A stretch of 64,000 nt of DNA from Toxorhynchites rutilus septentrionalis (Eukaryota; Arthropoda; Insecta; Diptera; Culicidae), in NCBI RefSeq assembly GCF_029784135.1, contig NC_073745.1, forward strand, positions 51,846,285-51,910,284. The letters run 5' to 3'. The translations under genes and the position numbers were made by a program. This document shows positions 53,321 to 64,000 of the stretch, in pieces (position 1 is the stretch's first letter; every line of letters begins with the position of its first letter). Under the pieces are notes generated by a model. That model ran no database searches. It saw only the letters and a list, made by a program, of their open reading frames with translations, and had not been told where the DNA came from.

Positions 53321-54463
53321 CAGGGTTTTCCATTTCGGGCTTCCGAAAGTATACAGCCCTGCGCTGACAACCGTTTGACATAACTGTCAACCAAAGCATC
53401 ATATCGTTAGTTGAATGTCTGCCATTTTACAACATGGATCGTTTTAGCATCGCACAACGTGTTAATTTTGTTAAATTATACTATAAAAATGATGAAAAAC
53501 CGGCAAATGTTTTTCGAGCATTACGGACGGATTTTGGTCGTCATGGACGGCCTACAGAGCACACAATCGCTAATGTAGTGCGTGAATTCGAACAAACTGG
53601 ATCCGTAGCGGATATTGTGAAACCTGTGCATCATCGTAATGTGCTTCGGCCGAAAATATTGCTGCTGTTGCTGCCAGTGTGGAGGATGACCCGAATGTTT
53701 CGATTCCACGGCGTGCTCAGTAATTGGGCTTGTCAAACACATCATTTTGGCGAATTTTGCATTTGGACTTGCACCTACATCCATATGAAGTCCAACTGGT
53801 ACAAAAATTAGAGCGTGGTGATCATGGAATGCGTCGTTTGGCATCCGCCAAAAGTCACTGTTTGGGGCGCACTATGGTCTGGTGGAGTCATCGGGCCGTA
53901 TTTCTTTGAAAATGAGGACGGCGAGACGGTAACTGTGAATGGTGAGCGCTATGGCCGCATGTTAACCGATTTTTTTTGCCACAAATTGAAGATATGGATA
54001 CGGATGACATGTGGTTTGAGCAGGACGGCGCCACGTGCCACACAACACGACCAAACATGGCCATATTGCGAACGAAATTTGAGGGACGCATAATTTCGCG
54101 TTTTGGTGATGCCAATTGGCCGTCCAGATCATTCGATTTGAACCCGCTAGACTTTTTTTTTTGTGGGGTTATGCGAAAGACCGTGTCTATGCCAACTCTC
54201 CGCAAACTGTTGAACATTTGAAAGACAACATTCGTGAAGTTGTGACCGAGATACCGCCCCATATGTGCCGAAAAGTCCTCGAAAATTACCTGTTCCGGAT
54301 CAAGGTGTGCGAGGAAGCCCTAGGTGGACATTTGAATGATGTTGTTTTTCACACATATTGGCATAAACCAAACTTTAATTTGAAATAAAAGTTTCATCGA
54401 AATTCGAATTCTAAGTGTGTTTTATTCCAATTTACTTTCGGAATTTAAAGTTGGAAAACCCTG
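53321..54463 (+). mobile_element. DD41D (rosa-like) transposon copy 2
   Basis: Inverted ends CAGGGTTTTCCATTTCGGGC at the left and GGAAAACCCTG at the right; TA follows the right end and CA, a likely mutated TA, precedes the left. Orientation is opposite to 7728-8971. Confidence 0.85.
53434..54388 (+). pseudogene. DD41D transposase remnant, copy 2
   Basis: It starts MDRFSIAQRVNFVKLYYKN and stays open to VKPVHHRNV, then shifts frame. A stretch of roughly 100 bp that includes the first catalytic Asp (FSDEAHF in copy 1) is missing around 53810-53825. The remaining frames carry VTVNGERYGRMLTDFF, WFEQDGATCHTTRPNM and NPLDFF, followed by the C-terminus YANSPQTVEHLKDNIREVVT. Four or more frameshifts are present, one of them at a T-run near 54155. 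Confidence 0.85.
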
Positions 54464-55270
54464 TATAATATTTAAACCATCCTATGACAATGAATACTGA
54501 TCAAAAGTGGAGTACAGAAAAAAAAACCGAAAATCGAACATGATTCCGCGTGTGGATGTAACTTTTGCGGCTTCGATATTAAGCATTTTGAGTGGTTTAA
54601 CTGTAAAATTGAATCCGCTGATGGTTATATTTCGGTTTGTGAGTTGACAGAGAAGCGATATTAGGTATGTACGGAAAAGTAAATTCATTCGTAAGTGGCA
54701 AATTTAAATTATTAAAATAATTGCGCTGGGCGGGTGAAATGGACAGTCATATCCATAATCACATGCAATGAATGATGGAAAGTTAAGGGAAGAAGGGATT
54801 GAACTCTTTTTATATTGCTTTCTCTGTTTGTACTATCTCAGTTACTGGACGCACAAACACTGGGAGAGAGTGAAATTGTTCCTCTCACGAGCGATAAACC
54901 TCTACGCTTCGTATATTATGAACCTGTCCATATCCCCCCCGCTACATGTCCATTATACCCGCACCGATAAAAATGTTGTACTTTTCAGCTTGTTTTAATT
55001 TCAGTAAAAAACATGGAAAAACACATTTTTATGAAATCAGTATACTGAACTGTAAGAAACTGCTTTTAAATTTTTTGAAAACATGAGTTTCCAAAGATAC
55101 AATTGAAGTTTTCCTTAACATGTGCGTCTTACCCCCATCTCCTCAACATATTTTTTGTGCATTGTTCCCACAAATAGGACACATCCGTATAAAAGAAAAC
55201 GAACTAGAGCAAAACATTTGAAACAAGTCTGAGCTGCTGGGAGAAACGAATAAAACAAAGTGGATTAGCA
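54464..55270. other. Spacer, no gene seen
   Basis: AT-rich sequence between DD41D copy 2 and the candidate promoter. No coding or repeat structure was recognised. Confidence 0.5.
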
Positions 55271-55280
55271 GTAACCACGC

Positions 55281-55288
55281 TATATAAA
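55281..55288 (+). promoter_or_regulatory. TATA box ahead of a candidate exon
   Basis: TATATAAA stands in a locally GC-richer context, about 400 bp before a coding-like exon with a splice donor. No clear initiator is seen at the expected +30 position. Confidence 0.35.
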
Positions 55289-55678
55289 AACACTCAACAG
55301 AGCAAATAATCGAACACACAAATTAACGAACCAGCTAATCGCCAAATCGCCAGGTTGCGATTCAATTTAGGTCCGAAATACCACCAAAGTCATAATGAAG
55401 TGAAGGCACGCAACGCAATCCGAATGGATGTGTCACCAGCTGACCTGAGCCCGCCGGAGAAGTGTCAATTCAGTTCAGAAGGCAAATGAACAGCGAGCGT
55501 TAGGGAGGCTAGTCACCTTGGTTGTGATACCATGTTGGCCCCAGTACTGTGTGTTCGTTCGTGGTCATCAAAAGCTGCTTACTCGGCTCGGCCAATCATC
55601 CAGAGAACTGATTGTGTATTCAGGACCAGATTTGGAACGTAGGAGGAGGATCACGTGCTCGAGAAAAGTGCCCATCCG

Positions 55679-55751
55679 ATGGAGGGCTTTGATTCGACAG
55701 TATTACCGGATCTAGCGCCGTTAGCAATTTACGAGTGCCTGCTTGCGTACG
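55679..55751 (+). CDS. Candidate first coding exon of an unrecognised host gene
   Basis: ATG at 55679 opens MEGFDSTVLPDLAPLAIYEC followed by LLAY, and the frame runs into a consensus donor G|GTAAGTG at 55751/55752, leaving phase 1. The frame is closed upstream by TAG at 55640-55642, so this ATG is the first. Several short upstream frames exist in the presumed 5' UTR. The residue pattern is protein-like but I do not recognise the family. The next exon would be far downstream, as is common in Aedes; none was found in the remaining 8 kb. Confidence 0.35.
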
Positions 55752-55757
55752 GTAAGT

Positions 55758-57925
55758 GTTTTGGCAGGGTCACACACACACGCTCGGATGCCCAAATCTG
55801 TAGCTTATGTAACTGAGAATATACGTACATACCCACATGAGCAAAAGGATGGTTTTTCGATAGCTGCCTTGCCGCCCTCCATTGGATCGGAGATATTATT
55901 AAAATAGTATTTTACGGCCGGGGGTATTCCAGTTCTGGTTGCCATGGTGCCAGATTCTGAATGTGAGCTTGGAATGCGATATGCAAAGTAGATACGTATT
56001 CATTTCACGTCTAGCAATTCGACTTCCACTGCTGCGATATATATTCCAAGAAGGCTTTTCGGCTAATTAAAATTTTAATGGAACTTCGGTTTGGTTTGGG
56101 CTGCGAATGGGAATGGGAATGAATGTTTCATGCTTTCCAGTCGTGATGAAATCACAAAATTCGGCAAACAAACTCAGCCGAAAAGGCGAAAAGCAAGGAA
56201 CGGATTCTAGGGCCGTAGATTTTAATTCAAGAGAAACAATAGCGAACGAAGCGTGATCGTTATAGTTTGCGAGGATTACGAATTATTAATTTACGGAGAA
56301 ATGGGAATTGGCTTGTTCTTTTTATGCTTATGAAGCCAAAAATCGAATAAATATTATATTGACACAAAATGTTTCATGCCGAGATATGGAAATGAATCTT
56401 GAATACAAGGTAATCTGTTTCTCAGGAAACCATACAAACTATGAATGCCTGGGAGTGTTGTGATACATATGTTGCCAAGCGTTCGAACAGATGACATCCA
56501 TCAGCATCATCTCCGCACCTAATCCGAACGTGACAATGACGAACTGTGGGTGGGTGGGAGCTTACGTACGACTATCAGCAGCTTGTTCTACGTAATTGGG
56601 ATGTGCGGGAACAGAACGAATATTCAAATAGGCTGAAGTGTATGCTGCTTCTGAGCCTTTGAAAAATTACGTTTCCCAGAGAGGAAGACACACACAAAAA
56701 AAACTGCAACGAAGAGCAAAGTGATGGTATCGAAAGCACATCAAAGTGTTCTTTTCCGAGTAGTGGCAGAGGCGCTTCCGAAAGGATTCAAACTCCCATG
56801 TCTTGCCAGCGTGGGAGAACATATTTAGATCCGCTGTTGCCGATCCACTTCAGTCCATCATTTCTCAGCACATCCATTGCGAAATGAATATTGATGAAGA
56901 AAGCGGATTAAAATTCATCGAATGCAGACACTCAGCGGAGAGAAGGCTGAAAGTACGACGCACACACATCCACACCCACCCACACCCAGTGCTAAATCAG
57001 CTGAATTTAGTAGCTACATCAGCAGCACTAACCGCGATCTACTTGCTTTTATGCTTAATGAGAATGTACCGAAAGGCAAGGAGGTCGAAGGAGGAGCACA
57101 CGTTTTCATGCCATCGCGCGAATGCAAATCGGATAAAAAGTTTATCACGCTTCTTCGATGGCACCCCCATCGATTCGAGGCGGTGAATGGGGGAATCGTA
57201 CATAATCGTATCTCACAGCTGAATGCTCCCTCCGAAAAATGAGTGGAAGAAAAAAAAACCCCGAAGTAGAACACTATCTTACCCAATCCAGGCACGTATC
57301 GTGCATTCGGGAAGAGAGTATGCTTGTTGCTCTCGAGACTTGATCCATTTTTGATTATGATGCTTCCGTTGGAAGTTAATATGTAAACTCTTGGAAACTC
57401 GACTGCACTTCAATTTGGGATCAATTTTGGGAGCTCTTCGTTCGGAAGTTGGAGAATCTTGCGATATGAATAAGAATATGAGCAACACGGAAATGAGAGC
57501 TCGCAACAAAATAGTTTTTTTACCTAACTTTCACACAATTTAAAATGCTTACCAATTTTAGATTAAATACAAGCGATTATGAAAATTATTTGAAACCCCT
57601 CTATTGAAACAATCGAAATTTTCACGGAAAATCTCATACAGGCAACCTTTCTGATTTTTCAGGATTACCCTGATATCCTGACCAACACTTAATTTTGCCT
57701 GATTTTACTGAAACGATCATGATTTTTTCTGATTTTTACACTTTTTCGGCCGTTCCATGCCAAACCGAAATATCGAGATATGTTATGTAAAAAATCCTCA
57801 GCTTTCAAGAAAAAATGTAAAAAAACGCGCTCTAATCCATAGCCATGAAAACATCAAAAAAAGGCCTGCAATCAACAATTACAAAAATTAAATCCGTTTC
57901 ATCTGCAAGTTCAATATTATTTGAG
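55758..57925. other. Intron-like or intergenic DNA
   Basis: More than 2 kb of mixed composition without recognised transposons. Open frames such as 56803-57186 have no ATG near the start and no family resemblance. If the exon at 55679-55751 is real, this would be the start of its first intron. Confidence 0.45.
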
Positions 57926-57929
57926 CTCT

Positions 57930-58075
57930 AGCTTCTAGCTCATTGGCTTTAATTTGATATGTCGATCATCTAAATCGGTCAAGTGGTTCAAATGTTCTGA
58001 ATTTAAAAAAAAAATGTCCTTTTTTGGAAATAGTGGAAAGAATTGTTTTTTCGGACCATCCTAAAATGGAAACGG
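57930..58075 (+). repeat. Fragment of the CCGTTTTGTCTC-type TIR element
   Basis: GGCTTTAATTTGATATGTCG, ATCATCTAAATC and AGTGGTTCAAATGTTCTGAA match the interior segment at 31330-31430, without the element's ends. Confidence 0.45.
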
Positions 58076-58093
58076 GCACCCTAATAAAAAAAT

Positions 58094-59609
58094 GGGAAGT
58101 TGTGTTTAAGACACGACCGCATTGTTGACGTAGAACTACGCTGTAGTTTAATTCAAGTCGCTTGTTTACAACGGCGGATAGTATTTTATGATGCTACGGA
58201 AATTATGAAATAACCATTCTACCAGTTTGGTCACCCTGAAATGTTTTTTTTTATTGTAGAATCATTCGACGATAATTGTGTGATGATTCATTCTTGTGCT
58301 CGCAGAACAATACATGCTCGAGATAAGCGCAGCTGTCATCCTTTGTGGAGAGTTTTCCTACCGTCAGGCGAAACCAATCACTGAAAAACTCTACTCTTTC
58401 CTCATATAACTCTTCCACCCACATTGCCTTGAGGAAACCATTCGATCCCTCGCCTTCCGGCTCGCCCACCAGCGGTGCAGCAATATCAACTGTTTAAACT
58501 CTAGGCAAATATTCCTCTTCGTTCTTCTTCTTTTCCTTTGTTCACGGAGACTTTACATCTTACGATTTCCCCTTCGTTATTCGTCGATAAGTTGCTCGTT
58601 ACTGACAGCTCTGTTCGGGAAAGCACACTAATGGACAGAAGAAATGTATCAGGAAATGGAAATGCTTCCAATTTCCATTAATATAAACCATATACAGGGT
58701 TTTCCAACTTTAAATTCCGAAAGAAAACTAAGAAACACTTAGAATTCGAATTTCGATGAAACTTTTATTTCAAATTAAAGTTTGGTTTATGCCATTATGT
58801 GTGAAATACAACATCATTCAAATGTTCACCTAGGGCTTCCTCGCACACCTTGATCCGGAACAGATAATTTTCGATGACTTTTCGGCACATATGGGGCGGT
58901 ATCTCGGTCATAACTTCACGAATGTTGTCTTTCAAATGTTCAAGAGTTTGCGGAGAGCTGGCATAGACACGGTCTTGGTCGCATAACCCCACAAAAAAAA
59001 GTCTATTGGGTTCAAATCGCATGATCTGGACGGCCAATTCGAAACATTCGGGTCATCCTCCACACTGGCAGCAACAGCAGCAGCAATATTTTCGGCCGAA
59101 GCACATTACGATGATGCACAGGTTTCACAATATCCGCTACGGATCCAGCTTGTTCGAATTTACGCACTATATTAGCGATTGTGTGCTCTGTAGGCCGTCC
59201 ATGACGACCAAAATCCGTCCGTAATGCTCGAAAAACATTTGCCGATTTTTCATCATTTTTATAGTATAATTTAACAAAATTAACACGTTGTGCGATGCTA
59301 AAACGATCCATATTGTAAAATAGCAGACATTCAACTAACGATATGACGCTTTGGTTAACAGCTATGTCAAACGGTTGTCAACGCAGGGCTGTATACTTTG
59401 GGAAGCCCGAAATGGAAAACCCTGCACTATGGGATTGTAATGTATAGCATTTCATACAAATCTTAGGGAATTTCAGATCCGTTTGGTATGTAAATCGCCA
59501 CAATTCGTTCACACCAAAAATAATTATTAACTTTAACTTTATTTCATAAAAACGTGACCTGTTTTCTGATTTGGCACCCTTAATGAAATACGTAGTTCTG
59601 CGTCAAAAA
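58094..59609 (-). mobile_element. Helentron-like element H2, copy ii (with a DD41D insertion)
   Basis: The lower end GGAAGTTGTGTTTAAGACAC carries a short hairpin and then GACGTAGAACTACGC (58131-58147). The upper end is GTAGTTCTGCGTCAAAA (59592-59608). The 730-bp DD41D derivative at 58695-59424 is inserted inside. Without it the unit is about 790 bp. The next copy follows after some 20 bp, head to tail. Confidence 0.5.
58695..59424 (-). mobile_element. DD41D internal-deletion derivative, copy 3
   Basis: Both ends are complete (CAGGGTTTTCC and GGAAAACCCTG). The middle, from about the third catalytic Asp back to the PNIS region, is deleted at the junction near 59040, leaving 730 bp. The N-terminus MDRFSIAQ (59311) and the C-terminus (NSPQTLEHLKDNIREVMTEI) remain. 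It can move only with transposase supplied in trans. Confidence 0.8.
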
Positions 59610-59630
59610 TAAAAAAATATAGGAAGTTGT

Positions 59631-60592
59631 GTTCAAGACACGACTGCATTTGTGACGTAGAACAACGCTGTAGTTTAATTCAAGTCGCTTGTTTATAATT
59701 GCGGATATTATTTTATAATGCTACGAAAATTTTGAAATAACCATTCTACCAGTTTGGTCGCCCTGAAATGTATTTTTTATTGTTTTTATCCGACGATAAT
59801 TGTTTGATGATTCATTCTTGTGCCCGCAGAACAATAAGCGAGATAAGCGCAGCTGTCTTCCTTAGTGGAGAAAGTTTTGCTACTGGCAAGCGAAACCAAA
59901 TCACATACAAAATTTCAGAACGACATTTACTTTTTTGGTGACTGAATAAACTAAATGAACTCTATCTGTTAATATCAACAACCTCAAAAAGAGTAGCACT
60001 GCTTCATTATGATCAAGATTAGCGCAAATGCAATCCTAGTTGATAGCAGTTTTGCGACTGGCACGCGAGCCCAGAAAAATTAATAACTTAGTATAACTTA
60101 TTGAATAACCTGCTTCACCATAGCGTCAGTTCAATGTACTGATGACAGAAAACAAACTGCTGCGTTACAGGACCAATGCACACGGGAGCAGTTCAGATCC
60201 ACTGTTTATACTCTAGGCAAATATTCCCCTTTGTTCTTCTTCTTTTCCTTTGTTCACGGAGACTTTACATCTCAGGATTTCCCCTTCGTTGCTCGTCGAT
60301 AAGTTGCTCGTTATTGACAGCTCTGTTCGGGAAAGCACACAAATGGATAGAACAAATGTATGAGGAAATGGGAATGCTTCCAATTTTCATCAACTTAAAC
60401 CATATACAGAATATGGGATTGTAATGTATAGTATATAAAATAAATCTTAGAGAATTTCCGATTCGTCTGGTATGTAAATCCCCAAAATCCGTTATCGGCA
60501 AAAATAGTGATTACGTTAACTTTATTTCATAAAAACGTTACCTGTTTTCTGATTTGGCATCCTTAATGAAAGGCGTAGTTCTACGTCAAAAA
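59631..60592 (-). mobile_element. Helentron-like element H2, copy iii
   Basis: It matches copy ii along its length without the DD41D insertion: GGAAGTTGTGTTCAAGACAC hairpin, GACGTAGAACAACGC, CTCCACTAAG-type block, AACAGAGCTGTCAATAA (inverse orientation) and the end GCGTAGTTCTACGTCAAAAA. It lies directly next to copy ii in the same orientation. Confidence 0.55.
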
Positions 60593-61069
60593 ATACGGGT
60601 CTAATGTTTGGCGATGAAGAACAAAATTACCACTTTTGACCAAAATCCGAGAACCACTATATCGGTTTGGCATGTAATGGCTTTTTTACTACATCAGAAT
60701 AAAAATTATCTGGGATCCCTGCCGAAGTTTTGCTGATTGAAAATAAAAACTGTCATAATAGCCTACAAAAAAGTTCTCTGGCTTCCTGGTATACATAGAT
60801 GCTTCTGAATCCGGACGCTTATTAATCCGGACACTTTTTCATTCCATTTAATATCATGCCAAAACCATGACTTTTTGTGCATGTTGACTGATAGTTAATA
60901 TTGTGTCAATTTTGTTGAGTGTCAATTATAGGACCTAGCTGTTAACAAAAAATATAAGAAATCAAAAGTCAATTTGAATAAAATATAAAGCACATTCAGA
61001 AAATGATTTTAAATCCGGACGGTCAAAAGATGACGATTAAATTTCTCATTGAAGGAGTTGCATAAGGGT

Positions 61070-61222
61070 ATGTTAGAAGCTTTAGTATGGAGTGTGGAGC
61101 AACGATTTTCGATCCGGGAAACTGCAAAACTCTTCGGTATACAGGAGGGGGTCGATTATATGACCCGTTTGTATGTACGAGGGAAACTTTGTAACTTAGT
61201 CTGTAGCGCTGTCCCACATTAA
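61070..61222 (+). pseudogene. psq-type HTH remnant of a pogo-like transposase
   Basis: ATG at 61070 opens MLEALVWSVEQRFSIRETAK followed by LFGIQEG. This fits the psq/CENP-B-type HTH pattern (alternating A/V positions, a SIR-x-AA turn and FGI). After about 27 residues the sequence diverges into unrelated repeat DNA and stops at 61220-61222. It is too short to be functional. Confidence 0.45.
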
Positions 61223-61309
61223 TAGGAATTTAACCCCCTTCCTGTTGACCGATTGATCTGAAATTTAGAACACACCTTAATCTCTGCAGTCATTATAAAA
61301 CTGCGTCTT

Positions 61310-62100
61310 TCATGATCTTAAAAATCCAAAATGGCGGCAGCTATAAAATGGCGGATTTCATATTTTCTCTAAACCCCATCAATATGGGTATCAAAAGAAA
61401 GGACTTGACTAGTAGAATACAATTATTGATGAAGAATGTAAATCCAAGATGGTGGCCGCTACAGAAAGGTGCCATATATTTTTTTTCAAAACTGCCTCAA
61501 TATGTGTATCAAATGAAAGGGCTGGACTATTAGTTATTTATGATAAATACCAATCCAAAATGAGCCACGTCAGATTTCCATTATCTACAGTTAGTTGGTT
61601 CATTACATGCCCCACGATTTTATTTTAGTCTCATCAATGCCCTAGATTAATGAAGAAAGAGTGTGATAACTACTAACTGCTACTTGCCTACTTATTTTCT
61701 AGCTTTAGTACATCATCTTTATTAATATTATGTTTAATCATAATAAAACCGTTGAACTTGAAAGGTGTTTTTTACTTATTTTATTTCCTAGTTTTTAGTA
61801 CATTATCTGTATCATTAGTATGTTTCTCTACAATAAAACCATTCAACAATTTCTTAAAAAAAATTTATTTGCAATTTTTCATATATAACCGTGTTCTACT
61901 GGTCCATCTCCTTCGTTTGATACTTATATTGATGGGGTTTTGAGAAAATATGTAATCCACCATTTTGTAGTGGCCGCCATCTTGGATTTATATGTTTCAT
62001 CAATAATTGTGTTCTACTAGTCAAGCCCTTTCATTTGATACCCATATTGATGGGGTTTAGAGAAAATATGTAATCCGCCATTTTGTAGCGGCCGCTAAAT
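61310..62100. repeat. Long inverted repeat with GCGGCCGCCATTTTG-type motifs
   Basis: The arm 61329-61465 (AAAATGGCGGATTTCATATT, ACCCCATCAATATGGGTATC, AAATCCAAGATGGTGGCCGC) is inverted, with extra duplication, at 61925-62095. The loop is AT-rich. This CCGCCATTTTG motif set is widespread in insect repeats. Confidence 0.6.
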
Positions 62101-62532
62101 TTCAAATTCTGAACAAATATAACACGATTTTGTGGAATTCAGTGATTCATAACTTAGATGAGGGCCTTCTAATTCTATAGGAACGCCTATTTTTCATGCT
62201 ATGATATGTCAATATGTTTAGTAGTTTAAGTTATATCATTAAGCGCTTAAGCGTCCGGATTTCGATGCATTATATAGTGCTTAGTCTCTCCTTCGTTTAT
62301 TATCTACTGGCTGACCTGGCAAACGTTGTTCTGCTGTGTAATTTGTTTCTAGAGGATATTTTGGTTGATAAAAATAACGAATATATTTCAATAGAGTTTG
62401 TATGTTATCGTTCAGATCTGGCAAATTGATCTAAATGATGATTTTCATTGCCAAACATACATATGCGTAACTCTTTTTCTCGAATTTTCCCTTTTTATTC
62501 TAGATATCCTTGTTCTACATAAGATATGCATT

Positions 62533-63420
62533 AGGGTGCGAATGAAAATGGTCATCTCTAATATCAAAAATTTACCTCATAAAAAATGTTCACCACCTCG
62601 AAAAAACACCCTTTCAGCTCAACCGGACTTAAGGGAGAGTGGCGCAAAGCGGTCAAAGTTTGAGTTTTTTGAAAATCGAAAAATCAGGGTTTTAGAAAAA
62701 AAAAATTAATGCCAAATGTCTTAATATTGCGTCGAGATTTACATTTGTCTCGAAATATTTTTTTGTCAAATAATTTTTTTTGCGCTTGGTCGTTTTTTCG
62801 CCTGAAAAATCAATTTTTGACAAAAAATAGTTTTTGATATAACTGTAAATCTCGACGTGTCATGAAATTTGAAGACATTTGGCATTAATTTTTTTTTAAA
62901 CCCTGATTTCCGGTGATTTTTCGGTTTTCAAAAAACTCAAATTTTAACGTTTGTGACACCAGTAAATGAAGCCCGAATGAGCTAATATTTTGCATAGGGT
63001 ATATTATTGTGCAAATCAACATTTCGTAGCAAGTTCCGAATGAAAAATCGAGATAACTATTTTATTGGCACCCAAAACTATACTTTTCGCTTCGTACTCC
63101 GAAAAAAAACTAACTCTCAGAATGCCGATTTTTGACAAAAAAAAATTTCGAGATGACACTAGATCTCGGTGTTTCATACAATTTTAAGACATTTGGCATC
63201 AACATTTTTTTTCGAAAGCCCCGATTTTCTTTACTCCCCCCTTGGATGATTTTTCGATTTTCAAAAAACTCAAACTTTAACCGCTTTGCGCCACTCTGCC
63301 TTAAATCTGATTGAGCTGAAATTCGGCATAGGGTGTTTTTTCGAGGTGGTGAACATTTTGTATAGGGTAACTTTTTGAAATTTTAGGGTCAATTTTTTCC
63401 CATTCATTCATTGGCACCCT
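62533..63420. mobile_element. Foldback element with AGGGTGC ends (888 bp)
   Basis: The ends AGGGTGCGAATGAAAATGG and AGGGTGCCAATGAATG (inverted) delimit it. The arms include ACATTTGGCATTAA/TTAATGCCAAATGT and AGAGTGGCGCAAAGCGGT with its inverse. A third copy of the arm core lies at 62860-62950. No transposase is present; a TA or TTA duplication is likely but ambiguous because the flanks are also palindromic. Confidence 0.6.
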
Positions 63421-63424
63421 AATA

Positions 63425-64000
63425 CGCATAGATATTGCTATGAATTTTTCTTATCATCTCAAATATATAATGTTATATATATATATAATACTTACATATT
63501 TAAAGATATATTCCGATTCAAGATTCGTGATTCGCGTTATTCGAGTTGGCGACATTAAGCTTTGTTTTCCGAGCTTAGGAAACGATAATTTAATAATTAA
63601 AAACATGTTCCAATATTACGTAAAATAAAGAAAATTAAAATTCAAAACAGAGAAGTAAAATTTCATTCATAATTCATTTATTTTAAAGGTATGTTTATTC
63701 CACCCGGATTTTTCAGGTTTTTGATCCGAATTTTTCAGGTTTATGATTTCCGCTTCCTAATGACGAAGTCATAAAGCTCAATGCCGTCAAGGCGAATTGA
63801 ATGAATGCATTGAGGAAAATGTTAGAATCTTTTTTTTTCCTCTCACTCCGGAAACTTACTTCAAAGATGATAGCTTTTGAAAGGTCATTTACATGGCTCA
63901 TTTCATGTCTCCTTGACAACATGAAAAATTACTTCGGTCCCTGCAAAGTTGTCTCAAGGAGAAAAACTTCGATTACATGGACAGCATAAAACATATCTTG
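63425..64000. other. Spacer, no gene seen
   Basis: AT-rich, with a TA dinucleotide tract at 63472-63488. No open frame of note. Confidence 0.5.

Larger units (their letters stand above)
60800..62270. mobile_element. Relic of a pogo-like element with GAATCCGGACGCTTA ends
   Basis: GAATCCGGACGCTTA at 60807-60821 is inverted at 62248-62262. The AATCCGGAC core recurs at 60831 and 61012. Inside is a psq-type helix-turn-helix remnant. Other old repeats have invaded it (61310-62100). Confidence 0.45.

Noticed and set aside
56803..57186. 127-codon plus-strand frame
   Set aside because: It opens with TTG, has no ATG near the start, and has a His/Thr-rich low-complexity middle.

Overview
This looks like a gene-poor, transposon-dense stretch of a culicine mosquito genome, most likely Aedes. 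The evidence is the set of IS630-Tc1-mariner elements (DD37E, DD41D, DD34D, DD34E), a Feilai-like tRNA-derived SINE, LOA/I-like and CR1-like non-LTR retrotransposons, an errantivirus-type LTR remnant, and long AT-rich spacers without open frames. Nothing bacterial, organellar or CRISPR-like was seen.

The only convincing complete host gene is at 181-1410. It is an intronless, roughly 409-residue TPR-type protein related to APPBP2/Pat1 (the amyloid-precursor-binding, kinesin-light-chain-like family) and lacks the family's C-terminal part. It has a compact promoter: a TAGGTAG (TAGteam-type) heptamer, a TATA box and an insect initiator at textbook spacing, and a poly(A) signal 35 bp after the stop. 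This architecture fits a mosquito early-zygotic gene. A second, weaker host signal is a TATA box (55281) followed by a candidate first exon with a consensus splice donor (coding part 55679-55751).

Layout: 1-2.6 kb host gene and spacer; 2.6-7.5 kb a DD37E transposon split by a Helentron-like element that itself carries a LINE; 7.5-13.2 kb an old composite repeat array hit by DD41D, pogo-like MITEs, a mariner and a LINE stub; 13.6-14.9 kb second DD37E copy; 16.9-18.3 kb Tc1-like element; 19.1-23.5 kb CR1-like LINE with an ORF1/ORF2 ATGA overlap; 23.5-27.5 kb LINE, SINE and Helentron-like pieces; 28-30.7 kb a pogo-like element and spacer; 30.7-37.8 kb two copies of a TIR element rich in an ATTCCGAACA motif, a mariner between them, and a second mariner inside one copy that is itself split by DD37E; 37.9-44 kb a SINE with a LINE-like tail beside a LOA-like LINE carrying a cleanly excisable 963-bp element; 44-46.9 kb quiet spacer; 46.9-52.8 kb errantivirus remnant, LINE, and the only DD37E copy with an intact transposase; 53.3-54.5 kb DD41D; 55-58 kb candidate exon and intron-like DNA; 58-64 kb tandem Helentron-like copies, a deleted DD41D, a pogo/psq relic and a long foldback element.

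Functionally, the window shows autonomous-looking sources (DD37E at 51466-52763, possibly DD41D elsewhere) together with broken copies that were probably mobilised in trans. All homology calls come from motif recognition by eye; no database search was run. Boundaries of old repeats are approximate to tens of bases.
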